Positions 27,911-36,865 are shown, numbered from the stretch's first letter. The stretch: DNA of 64,000 nucleotides from CBFHSD01 sp965658375 (GCA_965658375.1 CBFHSD010000005.1:1-64000); one strand, 5' to 3'. Notes: a model not told the origin generated them from the sequence alone. Translations and numbers: made by a program.

Positions 27911-28990
27911 TTATTTGGTTTTATGAATGTTATATTCCTTTTCGTAATAGGCAACAATCTCTTGAAAAGGGCCATATTTATGCTGTTGTGCAGGAAAATC
28001 ATCTTCCCACGGCCCGTAAGGAGTAGAGACTGGTTTTCTCTTTAAATCGGGAAAATCTTGTGCTACGCCTTCTTTCTCAGGTCTAGACAAACTATTGATG
28101 TATCCTGCTACATCGTAGGCTTCCCCGTCACTCAAAATTGGATTTTCTGCAGAGGCACCTAAAGGCATGTTATGTTTAATAAACATAGCAGAAGTAAGCA
28201 CCCGATGCATACCTGCTCCTTGGTTGTAAGTTTTGTCGCCTGCCAAAGGTGGAAAGGCGAATGTGCCATCGGGATTCTGCATGCCTGAAGCATCTATTCC
28301 ATGGCACGAAGAACAAGATTGTTGGTACACTTTTTCTCCGTGACTTAAATCTACTTTTCGATGCGGCAGTTCAATGGGCTTAAACCCATGGCCTTCGATA
28401 TTTTCTCCAATAGCCACATTTCTGCTTAACCAATTCATATAAGCCACAAAAGCATGCATTTCATCACTTTCATGTGAGAGTTTTTTGCCATTCATGCTTC
28501 TTTCCATGCAGCCATTGATTCTCTCTTCCAGTGATTCTACCTTATTTTCTCTTCCAATGTATTTGGGGAATTTTCCGGTAACTCCAATATAGGGTGCTGC
28601 GTATTTCTTGGTTCCCGCATTGAGGTGGCAATTGTTGCAGGTAAGCATATTACCTGTGTAGCGCTTCGTGGGATCCTCACTTAAAGGACCGATTAACTTG
28701 TGCGTATTGGTGACCAATTGATAGCCATACTTAATGGATTGCTCCAAAGGCGAATCACCCAGTTCTTCTACCGAATATTTCTGACTAAAGAAATCTTTAT
28801 TTTCTTTCTTCGCACTTGACGTTTTAGCCTTAACTCTTGAAGGAGCTTCTTCGATTTCTGCAGCCACACTGCTAAAATTACTCATAGCAACATACCCTAA
28901 AACCACTAAGAAAACTACAAACAAATACATGTTTATCAAAGCCTTAACCAGCTTAGAAACAATATCAAACTCTTTGTTTTTATCGTTCAT
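27911..28990 (-). CDS. tsdA: Diheme thiosulfate dehydrogenase, TsdA type
   Basis: TsdA oxidises two thiosulfates to tetrathionate and passes electrons to cytochromes; some versions run in reverse. From the ATG at 28990 the protein has about 359 residues. It has an N-terminal membrane anchor (LINMYLFVVFLVVLGYVAMS), a first heme motif CNNCH, the TsdA-specific INGCMERSMNG in which the cysteine is the axial heme ligand and catalytic residue, and a second heme motif CSSCH. The LEERINGCMERS block makes the call specific. A GTG nine codons upstream is also possible, but it lies in an inverted repeat. The protein is tethered to the inner membrane facing the periplasm. It lies between SulP and the porin. 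Confidence 0.9.
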   Translation of the reverse strand: MNDKNKEFDIVSKLVKALINMYLFVVFLVVLGYVAMSNFSSVAAEIEEAPSRVKAKTSSAKKENKDFFSQKYSVEELGDSPLEQSIKYGYQLVTNTHKLIGPLSEDPTKRYTGNMLTCNNCHLNAGTKKYAAPYIGVTGKFPKYIGRENKVESLEERINGCMERSMNGKKLSHESDEMHAFVAYMNWLSRNVAIGENIEGHGFKPIELPHRKVDLSHGEKVYQQSCSSCHGIDASGMQNPDGTFAFPPLAGDKTYNQGAGMHRVLTSAMFIKHNMPLGASAENPILSDGEAYDVAGYINSLSRPEKEGVAQDFPDLKRKPVSTPYGPWEDDFPAQQHKYGPFQEIVAYYEKEYNIHKTK

Positions 28991-29014
28991 TTTAAAGCAA
29001 TTTTTTTCCTTGTT

Positions 29015-29033
29015 CACCCTGTATTGAAGGGTG
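29015..29033 (-). promoter_or_regulatory. Small inverted repeat in the tsdA leader
   Basis: CACCCT and AGGGTG form a 6-base stem with a 7-base loop just upstream of the tsdA start at 28990 and within the alternative GTG start. There is no T-tract, so it is not a terminator. It may fold in the mRNA or be chance. Confidence 0.3.
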
Positions 29034-29078
29034 AAATACTGATTGATCTATATTCTCTTTTTACTTTTTAAAGATCCA

Positions 29079-30809
29079 CTAAGTGTTCAATGAAGATTGA
29101 TTGGCATAGGCATTCAAACGTTCAAAATCCTTTTCTTTTAAGGCTCCATCGTATTTGGCAATCGCCTCTGCCACCGTATTAAAGAAATACTGTTTTTGAA
29201 TTTTGCTTGTTAATCCCCCGAATTGGAAAATATCTCTTACAGGACCAGTGGCATTACTGATACTTACTTGAACTCCCCCTGCCTTCACATCGTCTACCAG
29301 AGATAACAGAAGCTGATTGGCGGAACTATCTACAAAACTGACGCCCTCCATAGAGAGTATAAGGTGTTTCAATGCATCTCCCCTTTTAGAGATCTCTGCC
29401 AAGATTTGGCTTTTGAAATATTCTGAATTTGCGAAATACAATTGCGAATCAAAACGTACGATTAAAGTATCCTCGCGCTGTAATACTTTTGGAAAACGCT
29501 TTACATTCTTGTACAAATCTGTACCTTCTACATTTCCTAAAACAGCATAGTGTGGCTTGGTTGTTCTGTAAATCAACAGGATCAATGACAAGGCTACACC
29601 AAATAGAATACCTTCTTTAATGCCAACGATTAACGTAACAACGAAGGTGAACATGAGCAAGAAAAACTCCTCTTTTCTGTTCTTGAATAATCGCACAGGA
29701 TACTCAAAATCTATCAATCCGAAAACAGCTACCATGATGATACTGGCCAATACCGCATTGGGTAAATTGTGGAACAATGGCGTTAAAAAAAGTAAGGTCA
29801 TTGCAACAACAACAGCGCTAATGATAGCGGCAATTCCTGTTTTGGCTCCTGCCTGATCATTTACTGCTGTTCTTGAGAACCCACCCGTTGTAGGGTAAGA
29901 TTGAAAAAAGCTCCCTATAATATTTGATGTACCAATAGCTATCAACTCTTGGTTGGCATCCACTTTATAATCATCATGTTTTTGTTCTACTGCTTTGGCT
30001 ACAGAAATAGCTTCCATAAAGGCAATAAGCGCTAAGGTAAGAGACACAGAACCCAGCTGAGAATAGGTCTCTAGATCAAACGAAGGCAATGCAAACTGCG
30101 GAAAACCATCTGGAATTACGCCTACAATAGCAACGGCAGCAACAAGATCTAAAAGAGAAACAACCCCAATTCCAAGAACCACTACAATCAATGCTGCGGG
30201 CCATTTAGGAAGGTATTTCTTCATCAACTTTATGACTACAATACCACCAATACCAATAGCTAGGGTAATTAAATTCACCTCATCCATACGTTGCAAAGCA
30301 TTGTACACTAACATGTGTATTTGATTGCTGCGTTCCAGGTCAACACCAATTAAATGTTTGAGCTGACTCAAACCAATCACCAATGCAGCTGCAGATGTAA
30401 AGCCGGAGATCACCGGTTTAGATAAGAAGTTTACTAGAAATCCAAGTCTAAAGATCCCCATCAACAACTGTATGGCGCCCATCATAAAGGCAAGGGTAAT
30501 GGCGAGTAAGATGTAACTCTCGGAGCCAATTTCTGCAATAACAGAAAGGCCTGCTGCCACTAATAAAGAGTCCATAGCCACGGGACCCACCGCTAATTGT
30601 CTAGAGGTACCCAGAAAAGCATAAATTACCTGAGGTATTAAAGAGGCGTAAAGCCCAAAAACAGGAGGCAAACCCGCAATCATAGCGTAAGCCATGCCTT
30701 GCGGAATAAGCATAATTCCTACTGTTAAGCCAGCCGGCAAATCTCCCAGAAAGCTCTTTTTATTGTAGCTTCCTATCCAAGAAAAAAACGGGATGAACTT
30801 CTTTAACAT
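29079..30809 (-). CDS. SulP-family anion transporter with STAS domain
   Basis: The product has 576 residues. About 12 membrane helices include the SulP signature PAGLTVGIMLIPQGMAYAMI near residue 25 and GFSRTAVNDQAGAKTG near 300. A C-terminal STAS domain (about 435-550) carries MEGVSFVDSSANQ. SulP proteins carry sulfate, bicarbonate or related anions. The island context points to sulfate (possibly export of an oxidation product or uptake), but bicarbonate transport is a real alternative. It lies 10 bases after a YeeE/YedE half and 88 bases before tsdA. Confidence 0.9.
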   Translation of the reverse strand: MLKKFIPFFSWIGSYNKKSFLGDLPAGLTVGIMLIPQGMAYAMIAGLPPVFGLYASLIPQVIYAFLGTSRQLAVGPVAMDSLLVAAGLSVIAEIGSESYILLAITLAFMMGAIQLLMGIFRLGFLVNFLSKPVISGFTSAAALVIGLSQLKHLIGVDLERSNQIHMLVYNALQRMDEVNLITLAIGIGGIVVIKLMKKYLPKWPAALIVVVLGIGVVSLLDLVAAVAIVGVIPDGFPQFALPSFDLETYSQLGSVSLTLALIAFMEAISVAKAVEQKHDDYKVDANQELIAIGTSNIIGSFFQSYPTTGGFSRTAVNDQAGAKTGIAAIISAVVVAMTLLFLTPLFHNLPNAVLASIIMVAVFGLIDFEYPVRLFKNRKEEFFLLMFTFVVTLIVGIKEGILFGVALSLILLIYRTTKPHYAVLGNVEGTDLYKNVKRFPKVLQREDTLIVRFDSQLYFANSEYFKSQILAEISKRGDALKHLILSMEGVSFVDSSANQLLLSLVDDVKAGGVQVSISNATGPVRDIFQFGGLTSKIQKQYFFNTVAEAIAKYDGALKEKDFERLNAYANQSSLNT

Positions 30810-30819
30810 AGCAACCGGC

Positions 30820-31233
30820 TTAATGAGGGAGTTTGTCTTTTAAAATACCATAGGCCAAAGTACCTAAAATTGAAGCAAATAACACAATGACTATTGGCCA
30901 TACCTGAGCTCCAATGAGCACATACATTGGGCCTGGACAAGCACCTGCAAGACCCCAACCCAAACCGAATATAATTCCCCCAAATAAATACCTAGGAACA
31001 CTCTTGTTCTTGGGAGCAAAATTGATTTCGTTCCCCTTTCTGCTCTTCACCTGAAAATACTTGATTCCTTGAACAAGTGCCACTCCAAGCACCAAGGCAG
31101 AACCGATGATGCCATACATGTGAAAAGACTCGAACCTGAACATCTCGTAAATACGAAACCAAGATGCCGCTTGCGATTTAAACATAATCACACCAAAGAA
31201 TAAACCTATAGCGATGTATCTGAACTGTTTCAT
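30820..31233 (-). CDS. YeeE/YedE-family transporter half, shorter subunit (DUF6691-like)
   Basis: The 137-residue membrane protein has four helices. GWGLAGACPGPMYVLIG (about 95-112) contains the conserved cysteine of the YeeE/YedE/TsuA group, which in TsuA passes thiosulfate through a chain of cysteines. The first helices are preceded by a short leader ending in QAASWFRIYEMF, typical of the shorter of the two halves. It starts four bases after its partner's stop. Together the pair would form a full-length transporter for thiosulfate or another sulfur compound. Function inferred from family and neighbours. Confidence 0.83.
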   Translation of the reverse strand: MKQFRYIAIGLFFGVIMFKSQAASWFRIYEMFRFESFHMYGIIGSALVLGVALVQGIKYFQVKSRKGNEINFAPKNKSVPRYLFGGIIFGLGWGLAGACPGPMYVLIGAQVWPIVIVLFASILGTLAYGILKDKLPH

Positions 31234-31237
31234 CTGC

Positions 31238-31798
31238 TTAAAATATTTGAGGAAGAATAAAATGAGTCATGATTAAGCCACCAATAAAAAAGCCAATCAC
31301 CGCAATGAGTGATGGCCACTGTAGGTTGCTTAATCCGCTAATGGCGTGGCCAGAAGTACAACCTCCAGCATAACGGGCACCAAAGCCTACTAGAAAACCA
31401 GCTATCACCAACAATAAAAATCCTTTTACGCTGCTAACCGCCTCTAAACCAAACACCTCATCTGGCATGTATGTAGACCCTGGATTCTGGAAACCAAAGG
31501 CTTCTAAAGAGGCAACCGTATCGGGATTTAAAGCAACACTCTCATCAGGGCTTAAAAACTGCATGGCTACAAAACCACCAATAACAGACCCAAGAACAAC
31601 CAATAAATTCCATTGCTGAGATCTCCAATCAAACTTGAAAAAGTCTGCCAGTTTTCCAGCGCCTCCAATGCTGCACATGGTTCTTAAGTTGGACGACATT
31701 CCAAAGTTTTTGCCTTCGTACAAAAGCATAAACATCACAAGAGCAATAAGAGGACCCGAGACATACCAAGGCCAAGGCTGATAAATGATTTCTAACAT
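31238..31798 (-). CDS. YeeE/YedE-family transporter half, longer subunit
   Basis: The 186-residue membrane protein carries the family signature GFGARYAGGCTSGHAISGL (about 140-158) with the conserved cysteine, and an early NFGMSSNLRTMCSIGGAGK segment with a second cysteine. These match the first half of TsuA-like thiosulfate transporters. Its partner half follows by four bases, and it comes 15 bases after the universal stress protein gene. The tight spacing suggests a co-translated transporter pair. The substrate is inferred to be thiosulfate from tsdA nearby. Confidence 0.85.
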   Translation of the reverse strand: MLEIIYQPWPWYVSGPLIALVMFMLLYEGKNFGMSSNLRTMCSIGGAGKLADFFKFDWRSQQWNLLVVLGSVIGGFVAMQFLSPDESVALNPDTVASLEAFGFQNPGSTYMPDEVFGLEAVSSVKGFLLLVIAGFLVGFGARYAGGCTSGHAISGLSNLQWPSLIAVIGFFIGGLIMTHFILPQIF

Positions 31799-31813
31799 TC
31801 CGATTTTTTAAAT

Positions 31814-32647
31814 TTAGTATATAATTAATGGAGCGAATAAGTGGTTCGCTAAAGCCGTTTTTAAATCTTTGGGGTAAATCCAAGACATTGATTTTCTGTG
31901 AATTTCTGGCACCACTACCAAGTTGAGTTTCTCTGTCAATAAATGACGGTTCATTTGCTCTTCTTCACTGCCCTTCTCGTTCAATACATGATGACTCACT
32001 TTCTCCAGCTTATTCTTCGCTGCAAAGGCATTCATTCTTTCTTCCATCTCATACATATTCACTTCCAGTGAGTCGTTCAAGATTTTATACAAATGCACCT
32101 CTGCATCAAAAGCTCTAGCAATGGCGCTTACCAGTTTGATTTCTTTTGGCTCTTCACCATCAAAATCATTGAACACACCAATGCGCTCAATCACTTTCTC
32201 GTTAGACCGATCGCACTTTAAGCTTAACACTGGAATCTCTGAAACACCCATAATACGTTCTATGGTAGTGTTGCGAATCAAATCTTCTAAAAAGTTGGTA
32301 GGGTGTGCGCCCATAAAAACAGCATCAAATGAATGGTGTTTGAGCTTGAATTCCACCACCTTTTGCAAATGGCCAATTTCAATAGAACTGCGACTTATGT
32401 GAGGTGACCTACTACGCCAGTCTTCACAAAGGGTCTCCATGGCTTGCTTTCTTTTAAGCAACGAAGTCAAGTCAAAGTCTACGCAATGATCTATAATGGT
32501 TCCATCATCTTTCAATGGCACTTCAGAATAGGTATTGATGACATGCAGCACTTCAATTTCTACCTCTTGTTTTTGAGCTAGCTTTTCTGCGAATTGCAAA
32601 ACAAACTCATCAGTTTCTAAAAACTTTGATAATAGAAGTATTTTCAT
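31814..32647 (-). CDS. Universal stress protein, tandem UspA domains
   Basis: The 277-residue protein opens with MKILLLSKFLETDEFVLQFAEKL, a UspA-like strand-helix unit. It includes FDAVFMGAHPTN and a second, weaker Usp unit (IERIGVFNDFDGEE, then LNLVVVPEIHRKSMSW). The ATP-binding G-x2-G-x9-G(S/T) motif is not clear, so it may be an AMP/ATP-independent form. It is the first gene of the sulfur island on the minus strand, so it is likely co-induced with it. Usp genes are often found next to SulP and YeeE/YedE transporters. Role unknown. Confidence 0.75.
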   Translation of the reverse strand: MKILLLSKFLETDEFVLQFAEKLAQKQEVEIEVLHVINTYSEVPLKDDGTIIDHCVDFDLTSLLKRKQAMETLCEDWRSRSPHISRSSIEIGHLQKVVEFKLKHHSFDAVFMGAHPTNFLEDLIRNTTIERIMGVSEIPVLSLKCDRSNEKVIERIGVFNDFDGEEPKEIKLVSAIARAFDAEVHLYKILNDSLEVNMYEMEERMNAFAAKNKLEKVSHHVLNEKGSEEEQMNRHLLTEKLNLVVVPEIHRKSMSWIYPKDLKTALANHLFAPLIIY

Positions 32648-32972
32648 TTCGTCTTAAAATTTATCGGATGCAAAACTGTGGCTTAAGAAGCTATTCTTCT
32701 GTTACATTTGTTACATAGCGTGAAAATAAACTTACGCTCCGCGCTTTTCGCCTAAGTAAAGTCTGCTGTTGTTTGCATCTATACCGCCTATCATCCGCAG
32801 CATTAAGGGCATAAAATGTACACCTCATTTGTGCGAAATATAACCCAACGATTATTGAAAATCCTCTTTAATTCTTGCTTCTTTCACAGTATGATTTAAG
32901 GCAAATCTTTTACTCAGTAATTCGTGCGCTGTCTCAGTGTATTCACGTATTTTCGCAAGTCATTTATACAGT
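32648..32972. other. Divergent intergenic region, 325 bases, between the sulfur island and lepA
   Basis: Apart from the minus-strand promoter and repeat cluster at 32671-32716, I see no gene or RNA. The in-frame extension of lepA to 32937 has no RBS and no family conservation. A convincing lepA promoter is not visible. Confidence 0.6.
32671..32716 (-). promoter_or_regulatory. Probable promoter and operator of the sulfur island
   Basis: On the minus strand a CAGTTTTG (one mismatch to TAnnTTTG) lies at 32671-32678. Directly upstream is the inverted repeat AAGAA-GCTA-TTCTT (32685-32698), and next to that are two copies of TGTTACAT at 32700-32707 and 32709-32716. The palindrome falls between the -7 element and the expected -33 position, where a repressor would block polymerase. 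No function has been shown. Confidence 0.4.
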
Positions 32973-34760
32973 ATGGAGAACATTCGTAATTTTTGCATTA
33001 TCGCACACATTGACCACGGTAAAAGCACCCTGGCCGATCGTTTGTTGCAGAGCACCTCAACAGTGAGTGACAGACAGTTGCAAGAGCAAACCTTAGACGA
33101 TATGGATTTGGAGCGCGAACGCGGCATCACCATTAAGAGTCACGCTATTCAAATGAATTACGAGCACGAAGGCGCTCCGTATGTATTGAATTTGATTGAT
33201 ACTCCAGGACACGTTGACTTTAGTTACGAGGTTTCTCGCTCTATTGCAGCATGCGAGGGAGCCCTGTTGATTGTAGATGCTACACAGGGGATTCAAGCAC
33301 AAACCATCAGTAACTTGTACTTGGCACTTGAGAATGATTTAGAGATTATTCCAGTGTTAAATAAGATGGATCTGCCTAGCGCCATGCCTGAAGAAGTAAC
33401 CGATCAGATTGTAGATTTGATTGGCTGCGAACCTGAAGATGTGATTCCAGCTTCTGGTAAAACGGGAGAAGGAGTAGACAATGTGCTTGATGCAATTATT
33501 CATCGCGTTCCCGCACCCAAGGGAGACCCTGACGGTCCCTTACAAGCTATGATCTTTGATTCTGTATTCAATCCGTTTAGAGGGATTATTGCTTATTTCC
33601 GTGTGTTTAACGGTAAAATTAAGAAAGGAGATCGCGTTAAATTCATGGCAACTGGCAAACAATACCAAGCCGATGAGATTGGGATTCTTAAACTTGAGCA
33701 AGAACCTAGAAAAGAGGTGAATACCGGAGATGTTGGTTACATCATTTCAGGAATTAAAGTGGCCAAAGAAGTAAAAGTTGGAGACACCATTACCCATATA
33801 GACCGACCTACAACAAATCAAATTCAAGGTTTTGAAGATGTAAAACCAATGGTTTTTGCTGGCTTATACCCCGTAGACACCGATGAGTACGAAGAACTGC
33901 GCGATTCATTAGAACGCTTACAACTCAACGATGCCTCTTTAACTTTTGAGCCAGAATCATCTGCTGCTCTAGGTTTTGGTTTCCGTTGCGGCTTCTTAGG
34001 TATGCTCCATATGGAGATTATCCAAGAGCGTTTGGAGCGTGAGTTTAACATGACAGTGATTACCACAGTGCCCAACGTATCTTACATTGCTCAAACCAAA
34101 TCGGGCGAGCGACTGAACGTTACAAACCCGTCAGAATTTCCAGATCCTGCTAAGTTGGAATCTGTAGAAGAACCCTTTATCAAAGCACAAATCATTACCA
34201 AATCAGAGTACATTGGAACCATTATGACTTTGTGTATCGAGAAAAGAGGGATCCTCATCAACCAAAGCTATTTGACTACAGACCGCGTTGAGCTCATTTT
34301 TGAAATTCCATTGGCAGAGATTGTATTCGACTTCTACGACAGGCTAAAAACTGTTTCTAGAGGTTATGCCTCATTTGATTACTCGCCAATTGGAATGCGT
34401 AAGAGCAACTTGGTAAAGCTAGATATGCTAATCAACGGAGATCCCGTAGATGCGCTTTCTGCTTTGATTCACAAAGACAACGCCTTCTACTTAGGTAAAA
34501 AGATTTGTGCCAAGTTGAGGGAACTCATCCCACGTCAACAATTTGAAATTGCCATACAAGCAGCCATTGGAGCAAAAATTATTGCCCGCGAAACGGTGAA
34601 AGCATTGCGTAAAGATGTTACCGCCAAATGTTACGGTGGAGATATTTCGAGAAAAAGAAAACTACTTGAAAAGCAAAAAGCAGGTAAAAAACGCATGCGC
34701 CAAGTAGGTAGTGTAGAGATCCCTCAAGAAGCCTTTATGGCCGTATTGAAGCTGGATTAA
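32973..34760 (+). CDS. lepA: Elongation factor 4 (LepA)
   Basis: LepA is a ribosome-associated GTPase that back-translocates stalled ribosomes or helps 30S biogenesis. The 595-residue protein starts MENIRNFCIIAHIDHGKST (G1 loop and switch), has DTPGHVDF (G3) and NKMDLP (G4), and the LepA-specific C-terminus ending KKRMRQVGSVEIPQEAFMAV. The start at 32973 matches the family; the in-frame ATG at 32937 adds 12 non-conserved residues. It is monocistronic with a hairpin terminator after the stop. Confidence 0.97.
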   Translation: MENIRNFCIIAHIDHGKSTLADRLLQSTSTVSDRQLQEQTLDDMDLERERGITIKSHAIQMNYEHEGAPYVLNLIDTPGHVDFSYEVSRSIAACEGALLIVDATQGIQAQTISNLYLALENDLEIIPVLNKMDLPSAMPEEVTDQIVDLIGCEPEDVIPASGKTGEGVDNVLDAIIHRVPAPKGDPDGPLQAMIFDSVFNPFRGIIAYFRVFNGKIKKGDRVKFMATGKQYQADEIGILKLEQEPRKEVNTGDVGYIISGIKVAKEVKVGDTITHIDRPTTNQIQGFEDVKPMVFAGLYPVDTDEYEELRDSLERLQLNDASLTFEPESSAALGFGFRCGFLGMLHMEIIQERLEREFNMTVITTVPNVSYIAQTKSGERLNVTNPSEFPDPAKLESVEEPFIKAQIITKSEYIGTIMTLCIEKRGILINQSYLTTDRVELIFEIPLAEIVFDFYDRLKTVSRGYASFDYSPIGMRKSNLVKLDMLINGDPVDALSALIHKDNAFYLGKKICAKLRELIPRQQFEIAIQAAIGAKIIARETVKALRKDVTAKCYGGDISRKRKLLEKQKAGKKRMRQVGSVEIPQEAFMAVLKLD

Positions 34761-34781
34761 ACACAATGAAAAAACCTTTTT

Positions 34782-34817
34782 AAAAGGCATTCATCGCAAG
34801 GTGAGTGCCTTTTTTGT
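34782..34817 (+). terminator. Terminator after lepA
   Basis: AAAAGGCATTCA (34782-34793) pairs with TGAGTGCCTTTT (34802-34813) with one T-G wobble, and the T-run continues to 34815. It separates lepA from the next gene's promoter. Confidence 0.8.
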
Positions 34818-34842
34818 TTTTATCAAAAAAAAGCATTCCGTT

Positions 34843-34850
34843 TATCTTTG
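34843..34850 (+). promoter_or_regulatory. TAnnTTTG promoter element (TATCTTTG) for the TPR protein gene
   Basis: TATCTTTG ends eight bases before the ATG at 34859. It lies just after the lepA terminator and supports that ATG over the longer frame from 34805. Confidence 0.55.
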
Positions 34851-34858
34851 GAACACAC

Positions 34859-36127
34859 ATGGAATTACAACACAAAAACATGAGTCAATTCTTGGCTCTT
34901 CTCTTCTTTGGATGCAGCATGTTCTCTTCCTTCGCTCAAAAGCAAAGTGAGGTTAGTCCCTTTTTCAACTCATTACTGGCGCAGGGTAAAGCTGAGTTTA
35001 AGAAAGATTTTGAAACGCAAGATTATCAAGCGGCCATCAACTATTTGAATGAAGCCATTGCATTGGACTCTAATCATGCAGAGGCGCATTACTATTTGGC
35101 GTACGCATACAGCAGGCTCAATTCAAAAGATGGAAAAAGCATGATAGACATGCGTTTATCCAGCACCCAAAAGTGCAGCGAAGCTCTAGAAAAAGTCATT
35201 CAGTTTACACCAGAATATACCGGAGAACTCGTAGTGTTAGACCCCTACTCCAAGCTCACGGCAGAATGGGGTTCTCAAGCCATGAGTTACTGGCACAACA
35301 ACAAGAAAGACTCAGCCATTTGGGCATTTAACAAAGGAAAGAGGAGAGGTGGTTTTGGAGAATACTTCCTATCCATTAGCAGAAGCATTTTAAACGATTG
35401 CGACTCCAATGCTATACTGATTTCTTCGGGAGATAATTTCACTATTCCCTTATGGTACTTGCAGATTGTAGAAGAAACAAGAACAGATGTTTCTGTAGTA
35501 GACATTAGCCTCTTGAATACCCTTTGGTATCCCCATTTTTTAGCTACCGATAGCCTTGTGCAGTTTGACCTTCCGCTTTCTACCTTAGACTCACTTGAAT
35601 ACGCCCCTTGGGAGGACTCTTTAATCTTGATTGATGATTTTGAATGGATGGTAAAACCCACCTTCAACAACGCCTACTTATTGCGTGGAGATTTGATTTT
35701 CTTAAGCCTTCTAAAAGCCAATGCCTTTGAACGCGCTTTGTACTTTACAACAGCGTTTCCAGAGCAATCTAAATTGAGTTTAACTCCATATTTGCAAAAC
35801 CACATTCTCTCCGATGCGCTTGTGACTCAGTACAATAAAACGGATAAGTATGACCCTTTCCTATTCTCTAATGGAATCAATTATTTTCAAAAAGCTGTGG
35901 TAGTTACAGAACACCTCAACCCCAACAGCACTGACGAAAAAAGCTTTTTAGACTACATCCGATTGCAAGGCCTTCGGCTTACAGAAAACAGCATTAAAGA
36001 AAATCAAATTCCCAATGCTTTTGCCTTCATGCTTATTTTGAACGAGTCTGCAAATCCATCGGAATACCCATACCAAGAAGAACAAATAGAGGCCTTTCAC
36101 CAACACCTCAAAACCCAATTGAAATAA
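34859..36127 (+). CDS. Secreted TPR protein with a DUF2723-tail-like segment
   Basis: The product is about 422 residues. A hydrophobic signal (QFLALLFFGCSMFSSFAQ) is followed by a TPR-like pair (about 45-85, DYQAAINYLNEAIALDS and HAEAHYYLAYAYSRL). It then has a segment, ISSGDNFTIPLWYLQIVEE then DVSVVDISLLNTLWYP, that I recognise from the soluble C-terminal part of large DUF2723/TMEM260-type membrane proteins, here without the membrane part. The rest has no recognised motif. It is likely periplasmic. It stands alone between lepA and a lipoprotein gene. Function unknown. Confidence 0.6.
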   Translation: MELQHKNMSQFLALLFFGCSMFSSFAQKQSEVSPFFNSLLAQGKAEFKKDFETQDYQAAINYLNEAIALDSNHAEAHYYLAYAYSRLNSKDGKSMIDMRLSSTQKCSEALEKVIQFTPEYTGELVVLDPYSKLTAEWGSQAMSYWHNNKKDSAIWAFNKGKRRGGFGEYFLSISRSILNDCDSNAILISSGDNFTIPLWYLQIVEETRTDVSVVDISLLNTLWYPHFLATDSLVQFDLPLSTLDSLEYAPWEDSLILIDDFEWMVKPTFNNAYLLRGDLIFLSLLKANAFERALYFTTAFPEQSKLSLTPYLQNHILSDALVTQYNKTDKYDPFLFSNGINYFQKAVVVTEHLNPNSTDEKSFLDYIRLQGLRLTENSIKENQIPNAFAFMLILNESANPSEYPYQEEQIEAFHQHLKTQLK

Positions 36128-36281
36128 GAGCAGCCTGGTTCGCCTTGTTCTGATTTTTTGTAAACGCACCCCGAATCATGTAGGTTCATAAAAAGCATAT
36201 TTAAGCCTCTCCATTCACCTTACATTGGAACCGACATAGAAGTGGCCTGTTAAACCAATAGACTTTTTATAAACCTAATAC

Positions 36282-36815
36282 ATGAAAGCTGCACTCATGG
36301 CATTTGCCGCAAGCCTGATCATTCTTACTGGATGCGAAAAACTAGACGAACTCACACAATTCAACCTGGAGTACACAGAGTCTGTAGTAATCCCTACAAC
36401 ACCGGTAGTCAACCTTCCGATCAGCATTTCAACGCCAGACATCACCACCAATATAGAATCGCAATTGGCAGCCTACAATACAAGCACAGATCTGATAGAA
36501 GAAATTTCTTTGACTCAGTTTGACCTTACGCTTACCGCCCCAGACACAAGCGAACTCAGCTTTTTTAAGTCAGTAGAGGTTTTTATAAATGCAGAAGGTT
36601 TGGCTGAAACCAGAATTGCTTGGTCAGATAATGTTCCGGATAACGTTGGCCAAACGCTCGAACTAGAAACCACCACCAGCGACATGAAACAGTACGTATT
36701 AAAAAACGCTTTTTCACTTAGAATAAGTGTAGAAACAGACAAAGCTATAAACCCTGATCATGAGATTGACATCTACACAAAATTCTTTGTAGATGCTAAA
36801 ATTCTCAGTCAATAA
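36282..36815 (+). CDS. Small lipoprotein of unknown function
   Basis: The 177-residue protein has a lipoprotein signal with lipobox LTGC at residue ~18. The mature part is strand-rich (LEYTESVVIPTTPVVNLP and SLTQFDLTLTAPDTS) and ends in a KFFVDAKILS strand. It may be a beta-sandwich at the outer membrane. I do not recognise the family. It lies 75 bases before a beta-barrel gene and may function near it. No operon evidence is seen. Confidence 0.6.
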   Translation: MKAALMAFAASLIILTGCEKLDELTQFNLEYTESVVIPTTPVVNLPISISTPDITTNIESQLAAYNTSTDLIEEISLTQFDLTLTAPDTSELSFFKSVEVFINAEGLAETRIAWSDNVPDNVGQTLELETTTSDMKQYVLKNAFSLRISVETDKAINPDHEIDIYTKFFVDAKILSQ

Positions 36816-36857
36816 TTGAAGTTTTCTTTGTTACACGTTTGACTGCTTTCTGGATAG

Positions 36858-36865
36858 TATTTTTG
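36858..36865 (+). promoter_or_regulatory. TAnnTTTG promoter element (TATTTTTG) for the barrel gene
   Basis: TATTTTTG lies 25 bases before the ATG at 36891, and a TTG lies 16 bases further upstream (36839-36841). Confidence 0.45.

Noticed and set aside
32699..32716. Double TGTTACAT read as ECF -35 on the minus strand
   Set aside because: TGTAAC occurs twice on the minus strand, but no CGTC is found 17 bases downstream of either copy.
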